From: Xanthomonas campestris pv. badrii
GTDB lineage: Bacteria; Pseudomonadota; Gammaproteobacteria; Xanthomonadales; Xanthomonadaceae
Direction of reading: 5' to 3'
Assembly (NCBI RefSeq): GCF_012848175.1
Contig: NZ_CP051651.1
Location: 2,480,001-2,544,000 of the forward strand
DNA length: 64,000 bases
The notes beneath the pieces were generated by a model. The model was given only the letters and a program-made list of their open reading frames with translations, was not told the origin of the DNA and did no database searches. The translations under genes were made by a program, and so were the position numbers. This document shows, piece by piece, positions 50,102 to 58,531 of this stretch (position 1 is the stretch's first letter; each line of letters starts with the position of its first letter).

Positions 50102-52183
50102 ATGCCGCTGTCTTCATGTCGAGCACGCTCGACGCTGGGCGCGCGCTGGATCGCGCGCCTGCTGTTGCTCGCCTGCATCGCGAGCGTGGCGCCAATGCTG
50201 CATGCCGAGGTCACCACGATCGATGTCGCCTCGCCCGGCAAGATCCTGCAAGTGAGCCTAGAGCTGGATGGCGGCACCCCGTACTACCGCGTGCAACGCC
50301 TGGGTCAGCCGGTGCTGCAGCGTTCACGGCTGGGTTTCACTCTGCGCGATGGGCGCCTGGACCGCGGACTGGTGGTGCTGTCGCAAGCACGCCAGAGCCA
50401 TGACGACACCTGGGAGCAGCCGTGGGGCGAAACCCGCCTGGTCCGCAATCACTACAACGAATTGCGTGTTCGCCTGGGCGAGCGTGACGGTGCGCAGCGC
50501 AGCTTCGAGGTCGTCTTTCGCGTCTACGACGACGGGCTTGGCCTGCGCTATCACTTTCCCGAACAAGCCGGCCTGCGCGAAGCGATCATCGACGACGAAC
50601 TCACCGAATTCGCCATTGCCCAGCACGCCGATGCATGGTGGATTCCGGCGGGCGAACCGATCCATTACGAGTATCTCTACAACCGCACGCCCCTGAATCA
50701 ACTCACCCTGGCGCACACACCGCTCACGCTACGTACCGACAGCGGGTTGCATATCGCGTTGCACGAAGCGGCGCTGGTGGATTACGCCGGCATGTGGCTG
50801 CGCCGCACCGATGACCAGCGCCTGCGCGCGCAATTGTCGCCGGCGGCCGAAGGCTGGAAGGTGCGTCGTACCCTGCCCTTCGATACACCGTGGCGCACGC
50901 TGCAGATTGCGGATCAGGCCACCGGCCTGGTGGAATCGAACCTGATCCTCAACCTCAACGCGCCCAATGCGCTGGGCAATGTGGACTGGGTCAAGCCGTC
51001 CAAGTATGTCGGGGTGTGGTGGTCGATGCATCTCAACCAGCAGACCTGGGCCACCGGCCCCAAGCACGCGGCAACCACGGCCACGACCCGGCGCTACATC
51101 GATTTCGCCGCAGCGCACGGCTTTCGCGGCGTGCTGGTGGAAGGCTGGAATCCGGGTTGGAACGGAGAATGGTTCGGCAATGGCGGCAGCTTCGACTTCA
51201 CCCAACCCACGCCGGATTTCGATCTGCCCGCATTGAGCAAGTACGCTGCCGGCAAGGGCGTGCATCTGATCGGCCATCATGAAACGGGGTGCGCAGTGGA
51301 CCATTACGAAGACCAGATCGCCGAAGCGATGGACCTCTATGCACGTTTCGGCGTGGATTCGGTCAAGACCGGCTATGTCTGCGACGACGGCCAGGTGGAG
51401 CGACGCAATCCGGCCGGCGGCGCGCCGCTGCGCGAGTGGCACGACGGCCAGTGGATGGCACGCCATCACCTGCGCGTGGTGCGCGAAGCAGCGGAGCGGC
51501 ATATCGCCGTCAACGCACATGAGCCGATCAAGGACACCGGCCTGCGCCGCACCTATCCCAACTGGATTTCGCGCGAAGGCGCGCGCGGCATGGAATACAA
51601 CGCCTGGGGCCAGCCACCCAACCCACCCGAACACGAGGTCAACCTGGTGTTTACGCGACTATTGGCCGGGCCGATGGATTACACGCCGGGCATCGTGAGC
51701 CTGAAAGGCCGCAACGGCCAGGCAATTCCCAGCACGCTCGCCCGCCAGCTCGCGCTGTACGTAACGCTGTACAGCCCGATCCAGATGGCGGCCGACCTGC
51801 CCGAGCACTATCTGCAGCACCGCGATGCGTTCCGCTTCATCGAGGATGTGGCGGTGGATTGGGACCAGACCCGCGCATTGAATGGCGAGGTGGGCGACTA
51901 CGTCACCATCGCGCGCAAGGACCGGCACAGCCGCGAGTGGTTCCTGGGCAGCATCACCGACGTACACGGTCGTCTGCTGCAGGTGCCGCTGGGCTTTCTC
52001 GAGCCGGGCGTGCGCTATACCGCGCAGATCTATCGCGACGGCGATGGCGCTGATTACCTGAGCAACCCGTTCGCCTTCGTGCGCGAAGAGCGCCAGGTCA
52101 GCAGCAGCGACACCCTGGAGCTGCGGTTGGCACCGGGCGGCGGGCAGGCGATCCGCTTCGTGCCGGTGGGTGGCGCACGTTGA
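50102..52183 (+). CDS. Exported GH97 alpha-glucosidase
   Basis: A 693-aa SusB-like enzyme with a signal peptide (RWIARLLLLACIASVAPMLHA). The N-terminal beta-supersandwich (~35-280) is followed by a (beta/alpha)8 barrel. VEGWNPGWNGEW, GVDSVKTGYV and INAHEP-type residues (here VNAHEPIKDTGLRRTYP) with SREGARGMEYNAW are family motifs. The Glu in NAHEP and the Glu in SREG suit the inverting alpha-glucosidase branch rather than the retaining alpha-galactosidase branch. It starts at 50102 after GGGAGGGG. It would release glucose from maltodextrins in the periplasm. Confidence 0.92.
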   Translation: MPLSSCRARSTLGARWIARLLLLACIASVAPMLHAEVTTIDVASPGKILQVSLELDGGTPYYRVQRLGQPVLQRSRLGFTLRDGRLDRGLVVLSQARQSHDDTWEQPWGETRLVRNHYNELRVRLGERDGAQRSFEVVFRVYDDGLGLRYHFPEQAGLREAIIDDELTEFAIAQHADAWWIPAGEPIHYEYLYNRTPLNQLTLAHTPLTLRTDSGLHIALHEAALVDYAGMWLRRTDDQRLRAQLSPAAEGWKVRRTLPFDTPWRTLQIADQATGLVESNLILNLNAPNALGNVDWVKPSKYVGVWWSMHLNQQTWATGPKHAATTATTRRYIDFAAAHGFRGVLVEGWNPGWNGEWFGNGGSFDFTQPTPDFDLPALSKYAAGKGVHLIGHHETGCAVDHYEDQIAEAMDLYARFGVDSVKTGYVCDDGQVERRNPAGGAPLREWHDGQWMARHHLRVVREAAERHIAVNAHEPIKDTGLRRTYPNWISREGARGMEYNAWGQPPNPPEHEVNLVFTRLLAGPMDYTPGIVSLKGRNGQAIPSTLARQLALYVTLYSPIQMAADLPEHYLQHRDAFRFIEDVAVDWDQTRALNGEVGDYVTIARKDRHSREWFLGSITDVHGRLLQVPLGFLEPGVRYTAQIYRDGDGADYLSNPFAFVREERQVSSSDTLELRLAPGGGQAIRFVPVGGAR

Positions 52184-52499
52184 GCGACACCATTGCGACG
52201 GCCCGCATGCAGGGCCGCCGCCAACGATTGCATGCCATCGCGGCACCGCGCCGCTGCGGACGAAGCATTTCAGTCGCCCGGCCACCCGCAGCAAGCCACA
52301 CGGCGTGACCGAAAGCCGCGCATGGAATCGATTTCATCGCCATCGTGGCGGTTGAATACGTATGCAGCGGCCGTTTGCACGCAGGCGCGATGTCTACCAT
52401 ACGTTGCAGTCGCGACGCCTTGCATGACGCACGACGCAGCATATCCAGGCATCTGCCGGATCAAAATTCAAAAGAACAACATGTACCTGGGAGGGGAAA
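52184..52499. other. Regulatory region upstream of the TonB-dependent receptor
   Basis: No gene. It contains operator copy 2 (52353-52366) and a TCTACCAT element (52393-52400) shared with the region around operator copy 1, probably part of the promoter. The leader ends with a strong GGGAGGGG ribosome site. Confidence 0.6.
52353..52366. promoter_or_regulatory. Putative LacI-type operator, copy 2
   Basis: tgaatacgtatgca, the exact reverse complement of copies 1 and 3, 134 bases before the receptor ATG. TCTACCAT follows 26 bases downstream. Confidence 0.75.
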
Positions 52500-55274
52500 A
52501 TGTTGAAGCACAAGCGCTCCGCGCTGAGTATCGCCCTGGCCGTTGCCATGGCACCGACGTTGGCAGCCGCGCAATCGGCAACGCCTGCGCAAACCACCAC
52601 CACCGCACAGACCGCGTCCGAGCCGGCCGCCGGCGAGGTCACCGAGTTGGACAAGGTCCAGGTCACCGGCCTGCGCCGCGCGATCGAAGGCGCCATTTCG
52701 GTCAAGCGTGATTCCACCTCGATCGTGGAAGCCATTTCCGCCGAAGACATCGGCCGCCTGCCGGACGTGAGCATCGCCGAATCGCTGGCGCGCCTGCCCG
52801 GCCTGGCTGCCCAGCGCGTAGCCGGCCGCGCGCAGGTGATCAGCGTGCGCGGACTGTCGCCAGACTTCTCCACCACCCTGCTCAATGGCCGCGAAGTGGT
52901 CAGCACCGGCGACAACCGCAGCGTGGAATTCGACCAATATCCGTCCGAACTGGTCAGCAGCGTCACCGTCTACAAGACGCCCGATGCCGGCCTGGTCGGA
53001 CAGGGCCTGTCGGGCACGGTGGACATGCAGACCGCACGCCCGCTCAGCTACAACGAGCGCGTGATCGCCATCGGCGGCCGCTACCAGCGCAATTCGCTGG
53101 GCAAGGCGGCCAATGTCGACCCCTACGGCAACCGCTTCAACGTCAGCTACATCGACCAGTTCGCCGACCGCACCATCGGCCTGACCATCGGCTACGCGCA
53201 TACCGACATGCCGATCCAGGAAAACCAGGTGGGTTTGTACGAACCCTGGCAGGCGGTCAACGCACAGCGCCAGCGCCCCGGCGTTGCCGATGGCGTGTAC
53301 TTCTCCGATGGCATCAAGGCCTTGCGCCGCACCGGCAACCAGAAGCGCGACGGTGTCATGGCCACGCTGCAGTACCGCCCGTCCAACGCCTGGACCAGCA
53401 CGCTCGATGCCTTCCACACCGAAGCCGAGCAGATCGATACCGCCAACCAGTTCGAGCTCAACCTGAGCAACTACAACGGTGGCTACACGCCGGGCCTGAA
53501 CATCACCGATGTGCGGGTCAACGACAACGGCAGCTTCATCGGCGGAACCGCCAGTGGTGTCTATCCGCTGGTGCGCGGCATGTACAACAAGCGCGAAGAC
53601 AAGATCGACGCCTTCGGCTGGAACAACGAAATCTCGGCCGGCGCCGTCAAGATCATCGCCGACCTGAACTACTCCAAGGCAACCCGTGACGAGTTGAACC
53701 TGGAGAACAATCTCCAGCGCGCTCCCATGCCGCAGCTGGACACGGTGGGCGTGTCGGTCGTCGGCAATGGCTTTTCGCAGATTACGCCGGGCATGAATTA
53801 TTCCAATCCGGACGAGCTGTTCCTCACCAACACCATCTACGGCTCCGGCTATGGCAAAGTGCCGCGCGTGGAAGACGTGCTGAAGGGCGCGCGCCTGCAG
53901 GCCAGCTTTCCCATGCCCGAGGCATTGAGCTGGTTTTCCGATCTGGACGTGGGCGTCAACTACGCCAATCGCGAAAAGCAGAAGACCCAGCCGGAAGGCA
54001 ACATCACGCTGGGCGCGCAGGGCGAAGCCACGGTGGCGGCGGACCTGCAATACGCTCCGGTCAATCTCGGCTTTGCCGGCCTCGGCTCCCTGCCCGCCTG
54101 GAATGTGCCGGCCACCGTCTTGCGCTACATGCTGTTCAATCCCAGCGACGACGCCTCGTTCCTGGTCTCCAAGGCCTGGACGGTCGAAGAAAAGATCACC
54201 ACCGCCTGGCTGCGCGCCAACATCAATACCGAATGGGGCGAAGTGGGCGTGCGCGGCAACATCGGCGTGCAGCTGCAGAGCGCCGACCAGTCCTCGCAGG
54301 CCAATTACTGGGATGCCTCGCAGCCGGCCGGCAGCGAAGTGCGTCCCATCGACGATGGCAGGAAATATCGCGACTGGCTGCCCAGCCTGAATTTGGCGTT
54401 CCAGTTCCCGTACGAGCAGACGCTGCGGTTTGCGATGGCCAAGCAGGTGGCGCGCCCGCGTGTGGATCAGCTCCGCGCCTCGCTGGAGTTCGGCGTGGAC
54501 ACCTCCACCGGCCGCCCAGGCGCCAGTGGCGGCAATCCCATGCTCGACCCGTGGCGTGCCAACGCCCTGGACATCTCCTATGAGAAGTACTTCGCCGATC
54601 GCGCCTACGTGGCGGCAGCGTTCTTCTACAAGGACCTCAAGAGCTATATCTACACCCAGAGCCGCGACAACTACGATTTCTCGGCGTTGGTCGCCGGCTA
54701 CGTGCCGCCGCCGGGCTCCGCACCGGTCCTGACCACCGGCACCTTCAGCGCACCGTTCAACGGCAAGGGCGGCACGCTGCGCGGCGTTGAACTCACCGCC
54801 TCGTTACCGCTGGACCTGCTGTTCGCCCCGTTGGAAGGCTTCGGCATCCAGGCCAGTGCCACCTTCAACGACAGCGACGTCAAGATTCGCGACCCAGAAA
54901 GCGCCTCCAGCGTGGGCGATGGCGAAATCAGCCTGCCCGGCCTGTCCGAACGCGTCTACAACCTCACTGCCTACTACGAGCACAAGGGCTTCGAGGCACG
55001 CGTGAGCCAACGCCGCCGCTCGGACTTCATCGGCGAGATCGGCAACTTCAACGGCAACCGCACCTTGCGCTACGTGGTCGGCGAAAACATCACCGACGCG
55101 CAGATCAGCTACAACTTCAGCGAAGGAAGCAGCCTGTCCGGCCTGACCCTGCTGCTGCAGGCCAGCAACCTCAGCAACTCGCCGTATCGCACCTATGCAG
55201 AGTCCAAGGATCGCCCGCTCGAATACATCGAATGGGGCCGCACCTTCGTGCTGGGTGTGAACTACAAGTTCTGA
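52500..55274 (+). CDS. TonB-dependent outer-membrane receptor (maltodextrin type)
   Basis: A 924-aa receptor. The signal peptide (MLKHKRSALSIALAVAMAPTLAAAQ) is followed by a TonB-box-like ELDKVQVTG, then a plug domain (~60-180: EDIGRLPDVSIAESLARLPG, AQVISVRGLSPDFSTTLLNG, PDAGLVGQGLSGTVD) and a 22-strand barrel ending in the aromatic NYKF signature. Receptors of this CUT-locus class import oligosaccharides with high affinity in Xanthomonas and Caulobacter. Position beside GH97, GH13 and the MFS importer points to maltodextrin. It starts at 52500 with a very strong ribosome site. Confidence 0.93.
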   Translation: MLKHKRSALSIALAVAMAPTLAAAQSATPAQTTTTAQTASEPAAGEVTELDKVQVTGLRRAIEGAISVKRDSTSIVEAISAEDIGRLPDVSIAESLARLPGLAAQRVAGRAQVISVRGLSPDFSTTLLNGREVVSTGDNRSVEFDQYPSELVSSVTVYKTPDAGLVGQGLSGTVDMQTARPLSYNERVIAIGGRYQRNSLGKAANVDPYGNRFNVSYIDQFADRTIGLTIGYAHTDMPIQENQVGLYEPWQAVNAQRQRPGVADGVYFSDGIKALRRTGNQKRDGVMATLQYRPSNAWTSTLDAFHTEAEQIDTANQFELNLSNYNGGYTPGLNITDVRVNDNGSFIGGTASGVYPLVRGMYNKREDKIDAFGWNNEISAGAVKIIADLNYSKATRDELNLENNLQRAPMPQLDTVGVSVVGNGFSQITPGMNYSNPDELFLTNTIYGSGYGKVPRVEDVLKGARLQASFPMPEALSWFSDLDVGVNYANREKQKTQPEGNITLGAQGEATVAADLQYAPVNLGFAGLGSLPAWNVPATVLRYMLFNPSDDASFLVSKAWTVEEKITTAWLRANINTEWGEVGVRGNIGVQLQSADQSSQANYWDASQPAGSEVRPIDDGRKYRDWLPSLNLAFQFPYEQTLRFAMAKQVARPRVDQLRASLEFGVDTSTGRPGASGGNPMLDPWRANALDISYEKYFADRAYVAAAFFYKDLKSYIYTQSRDNYDFSALVAGYVPPPGSAPVLTTGTFSAPFNGKGGTLRGVELTASLPLDLLFAPLEGFGIQASATFNDSDVKIRDPESASSVGDGEISLPGLSERVYNLTAYYEHKGFEARVSQRRRSDFIGEIGNFNGNRTLRYVVGENITDAQISYNFSEGSSLSGLTLLLQASNLSNSPYRTYAESKDRPLEYIEWGRTFVLGVNYKF

Positions 55275-55305
55275 TCTGCTGCAGCAACAAAGAGCGGCCC
55301 TATAG

Positions 55306-55328
55306 CCCCTCTCCCCCCGGGAGAGGGG
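55306..55328. repeat. Xanthomonas CCCCTCTCCC hairpin repeat
   Basis: A 10-bp perfect stem cccctctccc/gggagagggg, followed by ttggggtgaggg. This compact hairpin with its GGGGTGAGGG tail recurs in intergenic DNA of xanthomonads (general knowledge); only one copy is visible here. Confidence 0.6.
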
Positions 55329-55481
55329 TTGGGGTGAGGGTACGGGGTTCAGGGAAACACCATCAGCTCCAAGTGTATTGCTTTCGTAATTCCCTAGATT
55401 TTTAGAGGGGCTGCTCTCCAATCCGCGCAATGCGACCCAAAGCGCCCTGCTCCAGAATCTCAAGATGTTGCCTACTCGGAA

Positions 55482-55516
55482 GCCGCCGGTTAAACACCCG
55501 GCGGCTTTTCTTTTTT
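55482..55516 (+). terminator. Strong rho-independent terminator
   Basis: Stem GCCGCCGG / CCGGCGGC with an 8-base loop, followed by TTTTCTTTTTT. It lies 208 bases beyond the receptor stop on the same strand. Confidence 0.9.
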
Positions 55517-55973
55517 GAATAAGCACCACCGCCATTTGGGTAAACACGATCACCACAAGAGCAGCTAGCAACACGACCGCGCAGCGGCCAGGCGGGCGAT
55601 ACCGGAGCTCGAAAGGGACATGTGCCGCTCGTGCACTCCAATTCAGAGTGTCCCATTCATACCAATTGACGACTGCTCGCTACGTTCTGTCAGCCACTTT
55701 CAATCGAGGGGACCGGGCGATGAGAGCCACATACCCACCTGACTTTTCGACGCTCCCATTCGCATCAGATGCCGTGACACGCGAGCCAGAGCGTCGATTG
55801 ACGACGTCGCGATCGCACTCAGCTTCATCAGGCAATCGGCTCCTCCAGCTGGATCGGGCCGGCGCACATGCATTGCCGTTTCCTGCAACAGCGCCAAGCA
55901 TGTGACACATATTGAGTCGCTTGCCGGGCACAGCGACTGGGGTAAGCACTGATTGGTAACTGACACCGCATAC

Positions 55974-56007
55974 AAAAAAAGCGAGGCACCCCAATGGAAT
56001 GCCTCGC
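55974..56007 (-). terminator. Terminator of the GH13 alpha-glucosidase gene
   Basis: On the - strand, stem GCGAGGCA / TGCCTCGC (56007-56000 and 55988-55981), followed by seven Ts, 45 bases after the alpha-glucosidase stop. Confidence 0.9.
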
Positions 56008-56051
56008 CTGTCTCACTCGATCACGGAATACCCGCCCGTAAAGCGGTGCTA

Positions 56052-57668
56052 TCAGCCCTCGCTCATAGCGCACACCACCGCGTGCCCAGGCAAGCTCACG
56101 CGTCCATCCTCGATCACGCCCCGCTCCACCCCCGGAAGATCGATCTGTCCCCACGCGCCTTCAGGCAGCACAAGCTCGGCAACATCGGACGACAAATTGA
56201 AGGCCAACAGCATCATCTGGCCTGCATGCTCACGCCGGAACATCAGCACCGGCTCGGCGGTGTCGTAAAACGTGATCGTTCCTTCGCACAAGGCCGGCAT
56301 GCGCTTGCGCCAGGCAAGAAACGCACGCACCGCGTTCAACACCGACTGCGCATCGCTCTGCTGCACACTTACTGCCGCCAGGCGATGCGGCTCGGCCAAC
56401 GGCAGCCACGGCTTGCCACTGGTGAACCCCGCCGACGGCGCATCGGTCCACGGCATCGGCGTGCGGCACCCGTCGCGCCCCTTGAAGGTTGGCCAGAACG
56501 TGATGCCATATGGATCCTGCAGATCCTCGAAGGCCACATCCGCCTCGCCCAGCCCAAGCTCCTCGCCCTGATACAGGCAGACCGAACCACGCAGCGAACA
56601 CAGCAGCGCCACCACCATCCGTGCAAATGCGGGCGACGCATCTTCGCCACCCCAACGCGTCACCGCACGCACCACATCGTGATTGGAAATCGCCCAGCAC
56701 GGCCAGCCTTCCAGCATGGTCGCCTCAAGCCGGCTGACCGTCTCACGGATGTAGGCAGCGCTGTAATCCTGCACCAACAGCTCGAAGCTGTAGCCCATGT
56801 GCAGACGGCCCTTTGCGGTGTACTCGGCCGTGGTCGCCAACGAATCTTCCGAAGAAATCTCGCCCAGGCTCACCGCATTCGGGTAGCGATCGAGCAACGC
56901 GCGCAGGCGCTCCAGGAACGGCAGATTCTCCGGCTGCGTGTTGTTGAAGTAGTGGTACTGGTACGCGTACGGATTGTCCGCACTGAAGCCACGCCCCACC
57001 CGCTTGTCCGCCGGCTTGGCCGGGTTGTCGCGCAGCTGCGCATCGTGGAAGCAGAAGTTGATCGCATCCAGGCGGAAGCCATCCACCCCGCGGTCCAGCC
57101 AGAACCGCACATTGTCCAGGGTCGCCTGCTGCACATCGGCGTTGTGGAAATTGAGATCCGGCTGGTCCACCAAAAAGTTATGCAGGTAGTACTGCTCGCG
57201 CCGCGGCTCCCACTGCCACGCCACCCCACCGAAGAGCGACAGCCAATTATTGGGCGGCGTGCCGTCCTCGCGCGGGTCGGCCCAGACGTACCAGTCCGCC
57301 TTCGCGTTGGTCTTGTCCTGCCGGCTTTCCTGGAACCACGCATGTTCGATCGAGGTATGGCTCAGCACCTGGTCGATCATCACCTTCAGCCCGAGCGCGT
57401 GCGCCTTGTCGAGCAGGCGATCGAAATCCTCCAGCGTGCCGAACAGCGGATCCACCGCCCGATAGTCCGCGATGTCATAGCCGAAATCGGCCATCGGCGA
57501 CTTGAAGAACGGCGAGATCCAGATCGCATCCACACCTAACCCGGCAATGTAGTCGAGCTTGGCGATGATGCCGGGCAGATCGCCCACCCCATCGCCATTG
57601 GAATCCAGAAAACTCCGCGGATAGATCTGATAGATGACGGCCCCGCGCCACCATGGTGTCTGCAACAT
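56052..57668 (-). CDS. GH13 alpha-glucosidase (XgtA-like), cytoplasmic
   Basis: A 538-aa exo-acting alpha-glucosidase without a signal peptide. QTPWWRGAVIYQIYPRSFLD at the N-terminus and the length are those of the Xanthomonas alpha-glucosyl-transferring enzyme XgtA. Catalytic motifs are GFRLDAINF (nucleophile Asp), VSLGEISSED (acid/base Glu) and AISNHDVVR. Region I is MIDQVLSHTS. It hydrolyses maltose and related short alpha-glucosides once they are in the cytoplasm. It is monocistronic, with operator copy 3 about 90 bases upstream and its own terminator. Confidence 0.95.
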   Translation of the reverse strand: MLQTPWWRGAVIYQIYPRSFLDSNGDGVGDLPGIIAKLDYIAGLGVDAIWISPFFKSPMADFGYDIADYRAVDPLFGTLEDFDRLLDKAHALGLKVMIDQVLSHTSIEHAWFQESRQDKTNAKADWYVWADPREDGTPPNNWLSLFGGVAWQWEPRREQYYLHNFLVDQPDLNFHNADVQQATLDNVRFWLDRGVDGFRLDAINFCFHDAQLRDNPAKPADKRVGRGFSADNPYAYQYHYFNNTQPENLPFLERLRALLDRYPNAVSLGEISSEDSLATTAEYTAKGRLHMGYSFELLVQDYSAAYIRETVSRLEATMLEGWPCWAISNHDVVRAVTRWGGEDASPAFARMVVALLCSLRGSVCLYQGEELGLGEADVAFEDLQDPYGITFWPTFKGRDGCRTPMPWTDAPSAGFTSGKPWLPLAEPHRLAAVSVQQSDAQSVLNAVRAFLAWRKRMPALCEGTITFYDTAEPVLMFRREHAGQMMLLAFNLSSDVAELVLPEGAWGQIDLPGVERGVIEDGRVSLPGHAVVCAMSEG

Positions 57669-57758
57669 GCACGCCCCTCCCGAGCCACTGCGGGCGTCCA
57701 ACACGGCCGCCAGCCAAGGGCGTTAGCCTAGCCGCGCAACGCGCATCGGGCGCGCGCG

Positions 57759-57772
57759 TGCATACGTATTCA
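57759..57772. promoter_or_regulatory. Putative LacI-type operator, copy 3
   Basis: tgcatacgtattca, identical to copy 1, 91 bases upstream of the alpha-glucosidase start. Read in the gene direction it is TGAATACGTATGCA, with TAGGCT 28 bases further on. Confidence 0.75.
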
Positions 57773-57937
57773 TCGCTAAGCGTGCTATCGAGCAAGCCAC
57801 GCGAACTACCGAACAGGCCCAGCGCCCGCGCCAACCATGCTGCTCGATCAGCCTGGCAAGAAGCGGCGCTTACGCCCCAGGTCTACAGCTTTTTGCAATG
57901 ACATATTTCAGGGCATGAGTCTCCACGCAAGTTCGGC

Positions 57938-58117
57938 TTATCCGCGTTTGAGGTTGCTGTGCTCGGCGTCCAGATCATGAAGGCGTTGCACATCAGCGGC
58001 TTCCATGCCTCCGCACTTGGACTTCCAGACGTATACGCTGCCTCCGTGCCGGATGCTCATTGTTTTGTTCGCCACGGCCCATCGGGCGATCTCCCTGCGT
58101 TGAGATGGCCTCACCAT
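57938..58117 (-). pseudogene. IS3-family OrfB/OrfA chimeric remnant
   Basis: A 59-codon frame. Residues 1-23 (MVRPSQRREIARWAVANKTM...) are the N-terminus of an IS407-group OrfB. Without a break, residues 30-58 (VYVWKSKCGGMEAADVQRL...) look like the C-terminal half of an OrfA (normally ...WKxKYGGMEASDVxRLKxLE). The rest of OrfB is missing. It is therefore a deletion or recombination scar between two IS3-type copies, not a functional transposase. Its ATG lies in the A7 run at the end of the orfA frame. Confidence 0.75.
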
Positions 58118-58377
58118 TTTTTTGCCAGCGCCTCACGAAGGACTTCGGCAGTCATTTGCGATTCGGCGTACATCTTTTTCAGGCGCCGGTTCTCGTCCTG
58201 CAACTCCTTGAGCTGGGACATCAGCGACGCATCCAAGCCGCCAAACTTGCTGCGCCACCTATAGAACGTTGCTGAGCTAATGCCGTGTTCCCGGCATAGC
58301 TCCGGCACCGACGTGCCGGCCTCGGCCTGGTTGAGGACGGCGATGATCTGACTGTCGGTGAAACGGGATGTCTTCAT
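58111..58377 (-). mobile_element. IS3-family (IS407-group) OrfA, transposase subunit remnant
   Basis: An intact 88-aa OrfA: an N-terminal HTH (FTDSQIIAVLNQAEAGTSVPE, then ELCREHGISSATFYRWRSKF) and a leucine-zipper tail (LKELQDENRRLKKMYAE). It ends at an AAAAAAATGGTGA junction, the usual -1 frameshift site of the IS3 family, but the following OrfB is truncated after ~23 codons, so transposition is not possible from this copy. No complete terminal inverted repeats were found. Confidence 0.85.
58117..58123 (-). promoter_or_regulatory. A7 slippery site at the orfA/orfB junction
   Basis: Seven consecutive As on the - strand, directly before the overlapping ATG of the orfB remnant and the TGA of orfA. 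This arrangement directs programmed -1 frameshifting in IS3-family elements. Confidence 0.6.
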
Positions 58378-58531
58378 GGAACCTCCTCAGAAAAGCGTAC
58401 GAGAAAATTCCACTTCTGGCTTCGGCTAAACTGTGGGGGGAGTACCCTCGTCTATCAGCCATGATGCATGTCCTCTGGATATGACGGTTTGGTAAAGCAC
58501 CACCCTTCTAGTGGCGCCGGATGTTGCGCAT

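Larger units (their letters stand above)
55275..56051. other. 777-base intergenic region
   Basis: No open frame here looks real. It contains the hairpin repeat at 55306, a strong + strand terminator at 55482-55516 and a - strand terminator at 55974-56007. The 200 bases between the receptor stop and the first terminator could be a long 3' UTR or the body of a small RNA. Confidence 0.5.

Noticed and set aside
55297..55360. CCCCTCTCCC repeat as the start of a CRISPR-like array
   Set aside because: A single hairpin only; there are no regularly spaced copies anywhere in the window.
58060..58275. + strand frames over the IS remnant
   Set aside because: They are antisense to recognisable IS3-family OrfA and OrfB sequences.
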